Origin: Peptococcaceae bacterium BRH_c23
GTDB taxonomy: Bacteria; Bacillota_B; Desulfitobacteriia; Desulfitobacteriales; Desulfitobacteriaceae
NCBI GenBank assembly: GCA_000961805.1
Contig: LADV01000185.1
Location: forward strand, 1-55,748
DNA: 55,748 nt
Direction: 5' to 3'
Every line of letters begins with the position of its first letter. Positions within the stretch are counted from its first letter, which is position 1. Position numbers and translations under genes: made by a program. Below the pieces are notes generated by a model. The model had not been told where the DNA came from. It did no database searches and saw only the letters and a program-made list of their open reading frames with translations. Below, piece after piece: positions 19,245 through 28,138 of the stretch.

Positions 19245-19297
19245 AGGAACTTCCCTTCTCTACAATATTTTTGCCTTATGAACGATCCTCAAATCTA

Positions 19298-20500
19298 CTA
19301 TTGAACACTTGTTAAATAATGCCCCATTTTTTGTTTCTTAGTGCAAAGATATTTTGAATTTTCGGGTTTGCACACAGTTTCGAGAGGGACGCGTTGTACA
19401 ACATTTAAGCCATACCCTTCGAGACCTACAATTTTACGTGGGTTATTGGTCATTAAACGTACTTTGGATATTCCTAGGTCTGCTAAAATTTGTGCTCCTA
19501 CACCATAATCACGCAAGTCTTCCTGAAAGCCTAAAGCTAGGTTGGCTTCAACCGTGTCTTTGCCTTGTTCTTGAAGTTTATAGGCCTTCAGTTTATTCAA
19601 TAATCCAATTCCTCGGCCTTCTTGGCGCATATAGAGTAACACACCGCGACCTTCGCGTTCAATATCTTCCAAAGCTCGACTGAGTTGATCTCCACAGTCA
19701 CAACGCCTAGAATGAAAAACATCTCCAGTAAGGCATTCTGAGTGAACTCTGACGAGCACAGGAGCACCATCATCAACAGTTCCTTTAACGATTGCTAAAT
19801 GTTCTTTCTGATCAATAATACTAAGATAACCTACAGCGTTAAAGTCTCCGAATTCTGTCGGAAGATGGATGCTTTCCACCCTTTCAATTAGTTTTTCTGA
19901 TTGGCGACGATAACTAATCAGGTCTTTCAAGGTGATTAGTTTTAGATTATGCTTAGCCACAAAAAGAAACAAATCCGGTACTCTAGCCATGGTTCCGTCT
20001 TCATTCATAATCTCGCAGATCAGGCCTGCAGGCTGAAGTCCAGCAAGTCGCGCTAAATCCACGGAACCTTCAGTGTGCCCTGCACGTATTAAAACTCCAC
20101 CTTCTCTAGCTTTAAGTGGAAAGATGTGTCCTGGACGATGTAATTTGCTAGGTTCACTTTCGGGATCTGCTAAAATTTTAACGGTTGCAGCGCGTTCGAA
20201 GGCGGATATCCCAGTGGTACTTGTGACAGCATCGACACTGACGGTAAAGGCTGTTTCGTGTGGATCTGTATTGTTAGTGACCATCGGTTCAAGTTGTAAA
20301 GCCCGAATACGATCCCCAGTCATCGGAACACAAATTAGCCCTCTTCCATAAGTCGCCATGAAGTTGATCGCTTCTGGGGTTGCCATTTCGGCAGCCATAA
20401 CAAGATCCCCTTCATTCTCTCGATCCTCGTCGTCCACCATGACAATCATTTTACCTTGTCGAATATCTTCCAAGGCTTCCTCAACAGTATTAAATGGCAT
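19298..20500 (-). CDS. ribBA: Bifunctional 3,4-dihydroxy-2-butanone 4-phosphate synthase / GTP cyclohydrolase II
   Basis: About 400 residues. The N-terminal half (to about 200) is the RibB domain with [17 protein letters not shown] and [16 protein letters not shown]. The C-terminal half is GTP cyclohydrolase II with the zinc site [20 protein letters not shown] and the [16 protein letters not shown] block. It supplies both precursors of riboflavin, from ribulose 5-phosphate and from GTP. ATG 20500 follows AAAGGAG at 8 nt; a GTG 9 nt upstream lies against that site. Both catalytic halves look complete. Confidence 0.97.
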   Translation of the reverse strand: MPFNTVEEALEDIRQGKMIVMVDDEDRENEGDLVMAAEMATPEAINFMATYGRGLICVPMTGDRIRALQLEPMVTNNTDPHETAFTVSVDAVTSTTGISAFERAATVKILADPESEPSKLHRPGHIFPLKAREGGVLIRAGHTEGSVDLARLAGLQPAGLICEIMNEDGTMARVPDLFLFVAKHNLKLITLKDLISYRRQSEKLIERVESIHLPTEFGDFNAVGYLSIIDQKEHLAIVKGTVDDGAPVLVRVHSECLTGDVFHSRRCDCGDQLSRALEDIEREGRGVLLYMRQEGRGIGLLNKLKAYKLQEQGKDTVEANLALGFQEDLRDYGVGAQILADLGISKVRLMTNNPRKIVGLEGYGLNVVQRVPLETVCKPENSKYLCTKKQKMGHYLTSVQ

Positions 20501-20545
20501 GTCCTTCACTCCTTTAATAATTTTCTTCGATTTGTAGAGGTTACC

Positions 20546-21199
20546 TCAAATAAAACCATGTTCAGCTAAAAAGCCTAAGGAAAGATCTTTTTTCATTTTA
20601 TCTGAGTCCTTGCTCATTCCCATAAATCGTGCAACATATTTGCCGATCAGATCTGTTTCAAGGTTTACACTTGCTCCAATGGTCTTTAGTCCCAATGTGG
20701 TCTGATCAAAGGTATGAGGAATAAGAGAAACTGTAAAATAATCGGATTCCACATCTATGACGGTCAGAGAAATGCCGTCAATAGCTACGGATCCCTTAGG
20801 CAACAGAAAAGGCAATAGAGTAGGAGGGGCGTTGATTTCATAGACTAGGGCAATGCCTACTGGGGATATACGACGTATTGTGCCAACGCCATCAACATGC
20901 CCACTGACCAAATGCCCACCTAATCGAGTTTGAAGTTGTAACGCTCGTTCTAAATTAACTTGGCTGCCACCTTTAAGCTCAGCCAGATTAGTTTTTGCCA
21001 AGGTTTCAGCCATCACATCCACTGTAAATTCGCGGTCGCTCTGCCGAATTACCGTTAAGCAAACTCCGTTGACCGAGATGCTATCTCCTATCTGAGTTCC
21101 CATTAGTACCTTTTTGGCTTCAAGTGTAAGCTGCCCCGATTCTGGTAAGAGGCGCAGGCCGCGGACAGTACCCAGTTCTTCCACAATTCCGGTAAACAA
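20546..21199 (-). CDS. ribE: Riboflavin synthase alpha chain
   Basis: 217 residues with the two tandem lumazine-binding repeats: MFTGIVEELG and GDSISVNGVCLTV in the first, GHLVSGHVDGVG and GSVAIDGISLTVIDV in the second. It dismutates two 6,7-dimethyl-8-ribityllumazine molecules to riboflavin. The C-terminus has the usual NLETDLIGKYVARF segment. It sits second in the rib operon, 58 nt after ribD and 45 nt before the ribBA start. Full family length with no anomaly seen. Confidence 0.96.
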   Translation of the reverse strand: MFTGIVEELGTVRGLRLLPESGQLTLEAKKVLMGTQIGDSISVNGVCLTVIRQSDREFTVDVMAETLAKTNLAELKGGSQVNLERALQLQTRLGGHLVSGHVDGVGTIRRISPVGIALVYEINAPPTLLPFLLPKGSVAIDGISLTVIDVESDYFTVSLIPHTFDQTTLGLKTIGASVNLETDLIGKYVARFMGMSKDSDKMKKDLSLGFLAEHGFI

Positions 21200-21257
21200 G
21201 ACTATCCCTCCTTGATGCAGCTTGGCTAAAGTGATTTATAATAAGCTAATAGTCACT

Positions 21258-22370
21258 TTAGCGGAGATATCCAGTAACATGTAGATCGCCCGTTTCCATA
21301 TCAACTTGCACGTTATCCAGTGTCAAGGCCTCTGCCATACGCTGGATATGTAAACCTGATAGGGGAGAGGGACCATGCCCGCCAACTAGTTTTGGCGCAA
21401 TGAAAAATTCGACTTTGTCAATACAGGACTCATTAATCAGTGATCCTGCCAATCTGCCGCCCCCTTCTAATAAGACACTAGTCCAACCGCGACGGACAAG
21501 ATCCATTAATAGTTCTTTGAGGGGGACATATCTCGAAGTGTCATATTGCCAGACCTCAACCAGTTCATGAGCATGTTGCAAAGAATCGACCTTGTTCTTT
21601 GAAGCTGCAAGGGTTGTGGCAATGATGCAAGGGCTTTGTTGGGAAGCGGAAAGAATCTGAGCAGTTTCGGGTAAGCGTAATTGTCCGTCGACAATGACCC
21701 GCACAGGGTCTTTGCCCCCTGGAAGTCGACAGGTGAGTTGGGGGTTATCTTGAAGAACTGTTTCACTTCCCACCAAAATGACATCATAGTGATCACGGAG
21801 TTGGTGAACATAATGGCGGGACTTTTCCGAACTAACCCAGCGTGAGTCCCCTGTCTCTGTAGCAATTTTGCCATCTAGGGTCATGGCAGATTTATATAAG
21901 ACAAAGGGTAAACCAGTCGTAATTGCTTTAATAAAGACTTCATTAACTAGGGTGGCTTCTTGGTCCAGGAGACCTACGTCTACCTGAATTCCAGCCTTAC
22001 GTAAACGATCGATACCGCGACCTGCTACGATTGGATTTGGATCTCTCATGGCAACTACAACACGTTTGATCTCGGCTTTGATCAGGGCGTCAGCACAAGG
22101 AGGTGTTCTGCCAAAATGGGAACATGGTTCTAAGGTTACATAAGCCGTAGCGCCACAAGCCTGATCTCCTGCGGCTGTAAGAGCATGAACTTCAGCGTGA
22201 GGGGACCCAGCCTTATGGTGATATCCCTCTCCTACGATTAGGTCATCTTTGACAATCACACATCCTACCAGAGGATTCGGACTGGTTCTACCGACAGCTT
22301 TAACCGCTAGCTCAAGTGCTCTTTTCATAAATTTTTGGTCGTGTAAATTTGAAGGACTCGATTTAAGCAT
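21258..22370 (-). CDS. ribD: Riboflavin biosynthesis protein RibD (deaminase/reductase)
   Basis: 370 residues. The N-terminal zinc deaminase domain has HAEVHAL and PCSHFGRTPPCADAL as metal ligands and catalytic segment. The C-terminal domain is the NADPH-dependent reductase with KSAMTLDGKIATETGDSRWV and SVLLEGGGRLAGSLI. It deaminates and then reduces the pyrimidine intermediate after GTP cyclohydrolase II. As first gene of the operon it lies directly behind the FMN riboswitch expression platform, and its ATG follows AAAGGAA. Confidence 0.96.
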   Translation of the reverse strand: MLKSSPSNLHDQKFMKRALELAVKAVGRTSPNPLVGCVIVKDDLIVGEGYHHKAGSPHAEVHALTAAGDQACGATAYVTLEPCSHFGRTPPCADALIKAEIKRVVVAMRDPNPIVAGRGIDRLRKAGIQVDVGLLDQEATLVNEVFIKAITTGLPFVLYKSAMTLDGKIATETGDSRWVSSEKSRHYVHQLRDHYDVILVGSETVLQDNPQLTCRLPGGKDPVRVIVDGQLRLPETAQILSASQQSPCIIATTLAASKNKVDSLQHAHELVEVWQYDTSRYVPLKELLMDLVRRGWTSVLLEGGGRLAGSLINESCIDKVEFFIAPKLVGGHGPSPLSGLHIQRMAEALTLDNVQVDMETGDLHVTGYLR

Positions 22371-22419
22371 AGGATTCCTTTCTTAAAACTAGATTTAGTG
22401 TATCCAAAAAAAGAAGAAG

Positions 22420-22457
22420 TAAAAAATAAAAAACACCTGTTCTTTCTCCAGGTGTTG
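22420..22457 (-). terminator. Terminator of the FMN riboswitch expression platform
   Basis: On the minus strand AACACCTG (22456-22449) pairs with CAGGTGTT (22439-22432), followed by a T-rich run to about 22421. It lies between the aptamer and ribD, as expected for transcriptional attenuation. Confidence 0.85.
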
Positions 22458-22475
22458 ATCATAAAGTCACAGCTC

Positions 22476-22495
22476 AAAAAAGCGCTCAAACGCTT
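22476..22495 (-). terminator. Second, weaker terminator-like hairpin after the FMN aptamer
   Basis: On the minus strand AAGCG, a 6-nt loop, CGCTT and six T. The stem is only about 5 base pairs. It may be an alternative platform element or part of an antiterminator. Confidence 0.4.
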
Positions 22496-22504
22496 AAATG
22501 TGCT

Positions 22505-22615
22505 GTTCCTCTTCTCATCCAGACTTTACTGTCGGCCCCGGAATTGACACCGGGTCTGCCTTACGGCTCGCGGGCTTTACCGCCGGTAGGGAATTTCACC
22601 CAACCCCAGAGGAAT
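22505..22615 (-). ncRNA. FMN riboswitch (RFN element)
   Basis: On the minus strand the conserved RFN blocks occur in order: GGGTGAAATTCCC, ACCGGCGGTAAAGCCCGCGA, GACCCGGTG, ATTCCGGGGCCGACAGTAAA and GTCTGGATGAGAAGAGGA. The closing P1 helix is CCTCTGG-type sequence at the 5' end with its partner near 22508. It should bind FMN and, through the downstream terminator, lower rib operon transcription when flavin is plentiful. Confidence 0.97.
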
Positions 22616-22639
22616 AATACGGATTATTAAATTTCCTAT

Positions 22640-22668
22640 AGTTTACTCCAGGTTGTTGATTTTCGCAA
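22640..22668 (-). promoter_or_regulatory. Promoter of the riboflavin operon
   Basis: On the minus strand TTGCGA (22668-22663), a 17-nt spacer and TAAACT (22645-22640). Transcription would begin about 15-20 nt before the FMN aptamer. The -35 lies just after the acetyltransferase stop. Confidence 0.6.
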
Positions 22669-22670
22669 CC

Positions 22671-23213
22671 CTATATTTTCCCATGCAAGGCAAGGAATTC
22701 TTCTCGTAATAAACCCATCAGAATTGCGTCATGGTAGTTTCCTAGTACGTAACGAGCCTCACGTTGACGGCCTTCAATTACAAAGCCAACTTTTTCATAA
22801 GCCTTAATGGCCCGGATGTTCTGATCCCAAGTATCCAGAGAAATTCGGTGAAAATTCCACTGGCTAAAGAGGTAGCGCGCAAAGGTGATTACGGCATCTG
22901 TGCCATAGGCTTTGCCCCAATAGTTTTTATCCCCAATAACAACAAAGAGCGCAACCGAACGAGCAGGGATATTGATTTCTTTAAAGCCAATGGTTCCAAT
23001 CAGTCGTTCGTTTTCATCTAAAATTATATAGCGATGGGTATCGGGCGACTCGTCAAGAAACTTTACGGCGAGTTGATCTTTGCTTTGTAGGGTATTCAAG
23101 GGCCAAGCCCCACTAGACCATAAATTTACCTCTTGATCATTATACCATTGATAGATTTCGTCAAGATCATCTTCTTCTATCGGGCGAATGGAGGTTTTGA
23201 GACCTTTTAGCAT
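22671..23213 (-). CDS. RimJ/RimL-type GNAT acetyltransferase
   Basis: About 180 residues. The opening TSIRPIEEDDLDEIYQWYND is typical of ribosomal-protein-type acetyltransferases. Acetyl-CoA motif A lies in NYWGKAYGTDAVITFARYLF, with the RISLDTWDQNIRAIKAYEKV block after it and GFVIEGRQREARYV near the end. The substrate cannot be inferred. ATG 23213 has AAGGAG at 9 nt, so the upstream ATG at 23234 is less likely. It lies just upstream of the rib operon on the same strand, with that operon's promoter starting at its stop. Confidence 0.85.
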   Translation of the reverse strand: MLKGLKTSIRPIEEDDLDEIYQWYNDQEVNLWSSGAWPLNTLQSKDQLAVKFLDESPDTHRYIILDENERLIGTIGFKEINIPARSVALFVVIGDKNYWGKAYGTDAVITFARYLFSQWNFHRISLDTWDQNIRAIKAYEKVGFVIEGRQREARYVLGNYHDAILMGLLREEFLALHGKI

Positions 23214-23390
23214 CAAGCAGAACTCCTTAGTCATCGTTAGTATGTTTCATGAGACTTATTTTAGCATTGATTTTAGGCAAAAATCAAACTGGAAGAAGAC
23301 CCTAGTGAGCGAAAATTAGGGTCAACAGCTTACTGAATCATACCAGCGGATTAATAGAACCTGTTAAATCCCGCTAGCAAGCTCTGAAAT

Positions 23391-23445
23391 AAAAAAGGGT
23401 CTGAATTTATTCACGTTCCTAAAAGTGAATAAATTCAGACCTTTT
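23391..23445 (-). terminator. Terminator of tRNA-Pro
   Basis: A perfect 17-nt stem (23398-23414 with 23425-23441) lies directly after the tRNA on the minus strand, followed by CCTTTTTTATTT-type sequence. Flanking A and T runs suggest action in both directions. Confidence 0.85.
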
Positions 23446-23453
23446 GGCTAAAC

Positions 23454-23530
23454 TGGTCGGGGCGACGGGATTCGAACCCACGGCCTCTTGGTCCCGAACC
23501 AAGCACGCTACCAAACTGCGCCACGCCCCG
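23454..23530 (-). tRNA. tRNA-Pro (anticodon CGG)
   Basis: On the minus strand the acceptor stem CGGGGCG pairs with CGCCCCG. The D arm contains AGTTTGGTAG, the anticodon arm is CTTGG-TTCGGGA-CCAAG with anticodon CGG, and the T arm has GTGGGTTCGAATCCC. Discriminator A73 and an encoded CCA (complement at 23454-23456) complete it. It reads CCG. Confidence 0.95.
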
Positions 23531-23929
23531 AATCATTAGAACGAACTTCATATTACCAAACCGAGGTAATCCTGTCAACCTAAATTGGTTATTTGTACGA
23601 ACTAAAAAAACGGGAAATAGCTATTGATTTGATTTGAAAAGATTTGGTGACTAAACCAACATAAAATGAATGACAATTCATTGCCAAACTTAAAAATATA
23701 TTGTAGAATAACTTATAATTAATTTTTCAAAATATTGAGTTATGTTGTAGGAAATACTATAATATTGTCAGAATATTTGTTATCCAATGAGTTTTTAACA
23801 TTAATTAAATTATGAATTATACTTTATTTAGCTCTAGATTGCTACATGTTTTATTTTCATATATACTTTATACAAGCTATCTTATAAATAAAACCCTTAA
23901 TAGGTGCTTATCTAGAGGGAGAGAAGAAA
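23531..23929. other. AT-rich gap upstream of the second DegV gene
   Basis: No ORF or RNA gene is visible. It holds the promoter listed at 23735-23763 and a long, AT-rich leader of about 160 nt before the DegV start. No stable structure was recognised in the leader. Confidence 0.5.
23735..23763 (+). promoter_or_regulatory. Promoter of the second DegV gene
   Basis: TTGAGT (23735-23740, 4 of 6), a 17-nt spacer and a perfect TATAAT (23758-23763). Transcription would begin near 23770. Confidence 0.6.
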
Positions 23930-24787
23930 ATGGGGAAAATTGGGATTGTTATGGATTCTACTGGATATCTTTCAAAAGAAATTCTTGAGCAATTTAAGAT
24001 TCGCGTCGTACCCCTTAATGTTAATATTGGTGATGAAACGTTTTCTGAAACAGAACTAACCAATCCGATTTATTTTGAAAAGCTAAGTCATATCTCCGGT
24101 TTGTCGACAACCTCACAACCTTCCGTTGGCACATTCTTGGAAACCTATAATTCAATGTTTTCGGAAGGCATTGAGGATATTGTAAGTATTCATATTTCTG
24201 CGGCGATCAGTGGAACAATCCAGTCAGCTCTGATGGCCAAAGAACAAGCTTCCAGTCCGAATATTCACATCTTTGATTCAAGGTCTTCTGCTTTGGGTCT
24301 CGGTGTACTTGCTTGGGCAGCAGCAGAATGGGCAGAGCAAGGGTTAAGTAGTTCGGATATCATGGCGCAGCTTCAAACTCTTAATCAACAGACAGAACTA
24401 TATTTTATAGTTAATACGCTGGAAAATTTACGTAAAGGAGGACGGATTGGTGGTGCAGCTTCACTAGTTGGAACTTTACTTCAAATAAAACCGATTCTTT
24501 ACTTTAATCAAAACGCACAAATCGATGTTTTTGATAAAGTGCGGTCGCGTACTAAGGCATGGCAACGGGTACTTGACGAATTAAATCGTGCCTTAGCTAC
24601 AGGAAAACGTTACCGTATTTGTGTTATGCACGTTAACATACCGGAAGAAGGAAAAATCCTACTCAACGAACTTAAGGTTCGATTTCCAGAACATGAAGTT
24701 CGTTTATTTGAAGCCGGAGCCGTCATTGCTACTCATGTCGGACCTGGAGCATTTGGCCTCACGTTTCACCCTTGGCCTGTTGTATAA
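23930..24787 (+). CDS. DegV family fatty-acid-binding protein (second copy)
   Basis: 285 residues with family blocks IVMDSTGYL, LSTTSQPSVGTF, HISAAISGTIQS, LENLRKGGRIGG and THVGPGAFG. It is likely a FakB-type carrier that holds a fatty acid for phosphorylation. It differs clearly from the first copy at 10678, so the pair may prefer different fatty acids. The ATG follows GGGAGAG. It has its own promoter and long leader and lies between tRNA-Pro and the CO dehydrogenase cluster without an obvious operon partner. Confidence 0.9.
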   Translation: MGKIGIVMDSTGYLSKEILEQFKIRVVPLNVNIGDETFSETELTNPIYFEKLSHISGLSTTSQPSVGTFLETYNSMFSEGIEDIVSIHISAAISGTIQSALMAKEQASSPNIHIFDSRSSALGLGVLAWAAAEWAEQGLSSSDIMAQLQTLNQQTELYFIVNTLENLRKGGRIGGAASLVGTLLQIKPILYFNQNAQIDVFDKVRSRTKAWQRVLDELNRALATGKRYRICVMHVNIPEEGKILLNELKVRFPEHEVRLFEAGAVIATHVGPGAFGLTFHPWPVV

Positions 24788-25088
24788 AACTATCTCTTTT
24801 TACTGAAGTTGCTAGCCTCAGCGTTGAAACTTATTGATCGTTTAGTGAGCGCTATAGTTGCTCACACGCTCAAAGAGAAAACTGAAAATTTATAATACCC
24901 AGACAAAAATCAAAAAAGATTTCTCTTTAAGAGGAAAACTTAGCTTTCTAACGAATAATAATCTCATAGGAGGTTAAGCACATACGAATATTATGCGTTA
25001 TTGCATTTTAAATTGACTCAGTAAGGTTTGTTGGTTTAATTAGAATATTAAGTATATTCTGAAAATTTTATTAATATCCATTTACACT

Positions 25089-25117
25089 TTGTGAATATTA
25101 ACTCATTATCTTATAAT
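25089..25117 (+). promoter_or_regulatory. Candidate promoter of the CODH/ACS operon with a Rex-like half-site
   Basis: TTGTGA (25089-25094, 4 of 6), a 17-nt spacer and a perfect TATAAT (25112-25117). The -35 coincides with TTGTGAA, one perfect half of a Rex operator (TTGTGAA-N4-TTCACAA), but the other half is poor. Transcription would begin near 25124, leaving a leader of about 140 nt. Confidence 0.5.
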
Positions 25118-25220
25118 TTTAAATTATTCTTGAAATACTGAAAAATTAGTCAATAAATTTTAAACTTTGGCAGGATTTTTAAAACAAAAAAAGAATAGGT
25201 TATATCAAGGGGAGATTAGA

Positions 25221-25262
25221 TTGCAGGAGAAGTCTCATAAATATCAATCTAGAAGGAGTTGA
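25221..25262 (+). CDS. Possible 13-codon leader ORF before cooC
   Basis: TTG 25221 has AAGGGGAGA (25207-25215) at 5 nt and opens a short frame reading MQEKSHKYQSRRS, with TGA at 25260-25262. The stop lies against the cooC ribosome binding site (AAGGAG, 25253-25258), 3 nt before the cooC ATG. Translation of this peptide could couple to cooC. It is too short for homology. Confidence 0.3.
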   Translation: MQEKSHKYQSRRS

Positions 25263-25265
25263 GGC

Positions 25266-26033
25266 ATGTTGAAAATAGCAATCTCTGGTAAAGGCGGGGT
25301 CGGTAAAACTACCTTTGCAGCCAATCTTGCCCATTGGCTCTCGCAAAAAGGGATCACTGTTTTAGCGGTGGATGCTGATCCCGATGCCAGCCTTGGGACG
25401 ATCCTGGGTCTCTCTGAGGACGTTCTCTCAGATCTTAAACCGATTGTCGACATGAAAGAACTGATTGAAGCCAGAATGGGTGGTAGTGGAACTTATTACC
25501 CACTTAATCCTCAGGTTGACGATATACTCGATGATTACAGCATTTCAATGGGGTCGATTCGCTTTTTCCGGATGGGCAATATCAAAGGGGGAGGAACCTC
25601 CTGTTATTGTAAGGAAAACAGTTTTCTTCAAGCCTTGGTCAATTCATTGATTCTTGGCGAACAAGATACTGTGATTTTAGATATGGGGGCAGGTATTGAA
25701 CAGCTTACTCGTGGTACTGCCTTAGGGGTTGATATCCTAGTCATTGTGACCGAACCATCTAAAGTTAGTGTCCAAACAGTAAAAGTTATTCAAAAACTGG
25801 CACTTGAGTTGGGAATTCCACGTGTGGTTGTGGTAGGGAATAAAGTACGCAATTCTAAAGATGAAAATTTTCTTAGAGACCTCTTTCCTTCAGAACAGCT
25901 AATTGGTATTATCCCTTACAGTGACGAGCTGTTGGAAATGTCCATTAATTCAGGCAGTGACGAGTTGCCTGGTGGGTCTCTGGGAGTTATTATTAATACC
26001 ATTTATCAAAAAATCATCGATGAAGGGAGATGA
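25266..26033 (+). CDS. cooC: CO dehydrogenase nickel-insertion ATPase CooC
   Basis: 255 residues, a MinD/SIMIBI-class P-loop ATPase. The deviant Walker A is KGGVGKTT (9-16), with the DADPDASLG segment after it and a C-x-C motif (SCYCKENS) near residue 115 that in CooC binds nickel or zinc across the dimer. It matures the nickel-iron-sulfur C-cluster of CO dehydrogenase. It is the first gene of the cluster, 70 nt before acsA. A second ATPase of the same type lies at 33777, so one may serve AcsA and the other AcsB. Confidence 0.92.
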   Translation: MLKIAISGKGGVGKTTFAANLAHWLSQKGITVLAVDADPDASLGTILGLSEDVLSDLKPIVDMKELIEARMGGSGTYYPLNPQVDDILDDYSISMGSIRFFRMGNIKGGGTSCYCKENSFLQALVNSLILGEQDTVILDMGAGIEQLTRGTALGVDILVIVTEPSKVSVQTVKVIQKLALELGIPRVVVVGNKVRNSKDENFLRDLFPSEQLIGIIPYSDELLEMSINSGSDELPGGSLGVIINTIYQKIIDEGR

Positions 26034-26103
26034 CAGAGGTTTTCGTAAGTAGAGATGTGAGTATTAGTATGAGACGAGATCTTAATAAAGAGGAGGGTGT
26101 AAT

Positions 26104-28122
26104 ATGCCTAGATATCGGGATTTAACCCATACTGCCCGACCATCCGACGCACCGCGAGTCGTTGACCCTAAGAATCCCATTCGTACTACCGACCCTGGCG
26201 CACTTCAAATGTTAAAATTGATTGAGGATAAAAAGATTGAGACGGTTTATGACCGTGTAGTTGCCCAACAACCACAATGTGCCTTTGGATATAAAGGAAT
26301 ATGTTGCCGAATTTGTATTGCTGGCCCTTGTCGAGTGAAAAAAGAGGATGGCCCTGGCAGTCGAGGGATTTGCGGAGCATCCGCTTACACGATTGTCTCC
26401 CGCAATCTTGTTCGATATATTGCTGGGGGTACGGCGTCCCACTCTGAGCATGCTCGCCATATTCTTCATACCGCACATGCTTTAGTTGAAGGACATGCCG
26501 ATGACTATGAGATAAAATCCTCCGCAAAGCTTATGAAATTAGCTCAGGATTTAGGGGTTGCCACCCTAGACCGCGAAGAAAAAGAAATCCTGAGAGATGT
26601 TGTAGAGATCGGGTATTCCGATTTCGGCCGTTACCAAGATCGACCACTAGCCTTTTTGGATGCTTTTTTGACAGAGGGACGACGCAGAAAGTTTAAACAC
26701 ACCAACATTATGCCAAGAGCTATTGACGGTACTGTCACAGAACTTTTAGCACAAACGGCCATGGGCGTTGACAGTGATCCAGTAAATATCATTTTTGGTG
26801 GTCTTAAAGCTGCTCTCGCCGACTTAGGTGGAGAATATATCGGTACAACTCTGAGTGATGTTTTGTTTGGCATCCCTGAACCTATCGTCTCTGAAGCCAA
26901 TCTGGGAGTCATTAACCCGAAAATGGTTAATATTGCTGTTCACGGACACAATCCAGTCTTGAGTGAAATGGTCGTTGCTGCTGCCCGGAAAATGAAAGCG
27001 GAAGCCGAGAAAGTTGGAGCTGAGGGAATCAATATCGTTGGAATCTGCTGTACAGGTAATGAGCTGTTGATGCGTGAAGGTGTCTATCTGGCAACTTCTT
27101 CAGCGTCTCAAGAAATGGCAATCATGACCGGTGCTTTGGATGCGATGGTGGTTGATATTCAGTGTATTTATCCCTCCGTGCAAACCGTGGCTGAATGTTT
27201 CCATACTAAAGTTGTAACAACCGAAGCTATTATGAAAATCCCCAACGCTCAACACATTGCTTTCAATACAGAAACCGCTATGGATGATGCTAAGAAGCTT
27301 ATTGCCATAGCTATTGAAGCTTATAAACATCGGGATCCTAAGAAGATTTCTATTCCTACTGAACGTCATAAGCTTGTTGCTGGCTTCAGCTTGGAAGCAT
27401 TGAAGGAGATCTTCTCTAAAATTAACCCTGATCGACCCATCTCAGTTCTTACGGATGCTATTCAGAGTGGTCAGATTAAAGGGGTTGCTCTCATGGCTGG
27501 TTGTAACAATCTCAAACGCTTACAGGACGAGTCCCATATCACAGTTTTAAAAGAACTCGTCAAAAATGACGTTTTTGTAATTGCCACGGGCTGTTCCTCT
27601 GGCGCCTTTGCAAAATTTGGACTCATGTCTCCGCTGGCAGTGGATACCTATGCTGGCGAAGGTCTTAAATCATTCATTCAAACCTTAGAAGCTGCAAATC
27701 CTGAATTATCAACTGGTTTACCGTTAGTCTTCCATGTTGGCTCCTGTGTCGATAACAGCCGCGGGATCGATTTAGCCATGGCTATGGCTAATGAACTCGG
27801 TGTCGATGTGCCAAAAGTTCCTTTTGTGGCATCTGCTCCAGAAGCTATGCATGAAAAAGCAGTCGCTATCGGAAGTTGGGCAGTCACAATGGGACTACCA
27901 GTCCATGTTGGATCCATGCCTCCCGTTGAAGGCAGCGACCTTGTCTATGGTATTACGACTCAAATCGCCCATGACGTCTTTGGCGGAAACTTTATTTTTG
28001 AAGTTGATCCAGTGCTTGGCGCTCAAAAGCTTATCAATGCTCTAGAATATAGGACTTGGAAGCTAAATGTTCATCAAAAGACTGCGGAAAAAAATAATAC
28101 GGCAATAGCCCAAGGTTGGTAA
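26104..28122 (+). CDS. acsA: Carbon monoxide dehydrogenase, catalytic subunit
   Basis: 672 residues, matching the acetogen-type CODH (beta subunit of CODH/ACS). Cysteines C59 and C67 fit the intersubunit D-cluster, and C68, C71, C76 and C90 the B-cluster; this spacing equals that of the Moorella enzyme as known. C-cluster segments are visible further on, such as the GICCTGNELL and VFHVGSCVDNSRG stretches. It reduces CO2 to CO, which moves through a tunnel to AcsB. It is followed after 16 nt by acsB. The start ATG lies behind GAGGAGGGTG. Confidence 0.97.
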   Translation: MPRYRDLTHTARPSDAPRVVDPKNPIRTTDPGALQMLKLIEDKKIETVYDRVVAQQPQCAFGYKGICCRICIAGPCRVKKEDGPGSRGICGASAYTIVSRNLVRYIAGGTASHSEHARHILHTAHALVEGHADDYEIKSSAKLMKLAQDLGVATLDREEKEILRDVVEIGYSDFGRYQDRPLAFLDAFLTEGRRRKFKHTNIMPRAIDGTVTELLAQTAMGVDSDPVNIIFGGLKAALADLGGEYIGTTLSDVLFGIPEPIVSEANLGVINPKMVNIAVHGHNPVLSEMVVAAARKMKAEAEKVGAEGINIVGICCTGNELLMREGVYLATSSASQEMAIMTGALDAMVVDIQCIYPSVQTVAECFHTKVVTTEAIMKIPNAQHIAFNTETAMDDAKKLIAIAIEAYKHRDPKKISIPTERHKLVAGFSLEALKEIFSKINPDRPISVLTDAIQSGQIKGVALMAGCNNLKRLQDESHITVLKELVKNDVFVIATGCSSGAFAKFGLMSPLAVDTYAGEGLKSFIQTLEAANPELSTGLPLVFHVGSCVDNSRGIDLAMAMANELGVDVPKVPFVASAPEAMHEKAVAIGSWAVTMGLPVHVGSMPPVEGSDLVYGITTQIAHDVFGGNFIFEVDPVLGAQKLINALEYRTWKLNVHQKTAEKNNTAIAQGW

Positions 28123-28138
28123 GAAAGGAGGAATGTTT

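Larger units (their letters stand above)
24788..25265 (+). other. Long non-coding gap before the CODH/ACS cluster
   Basis: 478 bases, strongly AT-rich. It contains a short hairpin (GTGAGC/GCTCAC, 24846-24866), an isolated AGGAGG at 24968 without a usable start codon after it, the promoter at 25089-25117, and a 13-codon leader ORF just before cooC. No larger gene is seen on either strand. Confidence 0.6.

Noticed and set aside
23298..23323. Terminator at the GACCCTA/TAGGGTC hairpin
   Set aside because: Short stem, no T-run on either strand, and a much stronger terminator lies about 75 nt away next to the tRNA.
24968..24973. Perfect AGGAGG as sign of a hidden gene before the CODH cluster
   Set aside because: No ATG, GTG or TTG lies at a useful distance, and the frame after it closes within nine codons (only an ATA could start it).
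25168..25185. Sigma-54 promoter (TTGGCA) before cooC
   Set aside because: The -24-like TTGGCA is not followed by GC at the required distance, and a better SigA-type promoter lies upstream.
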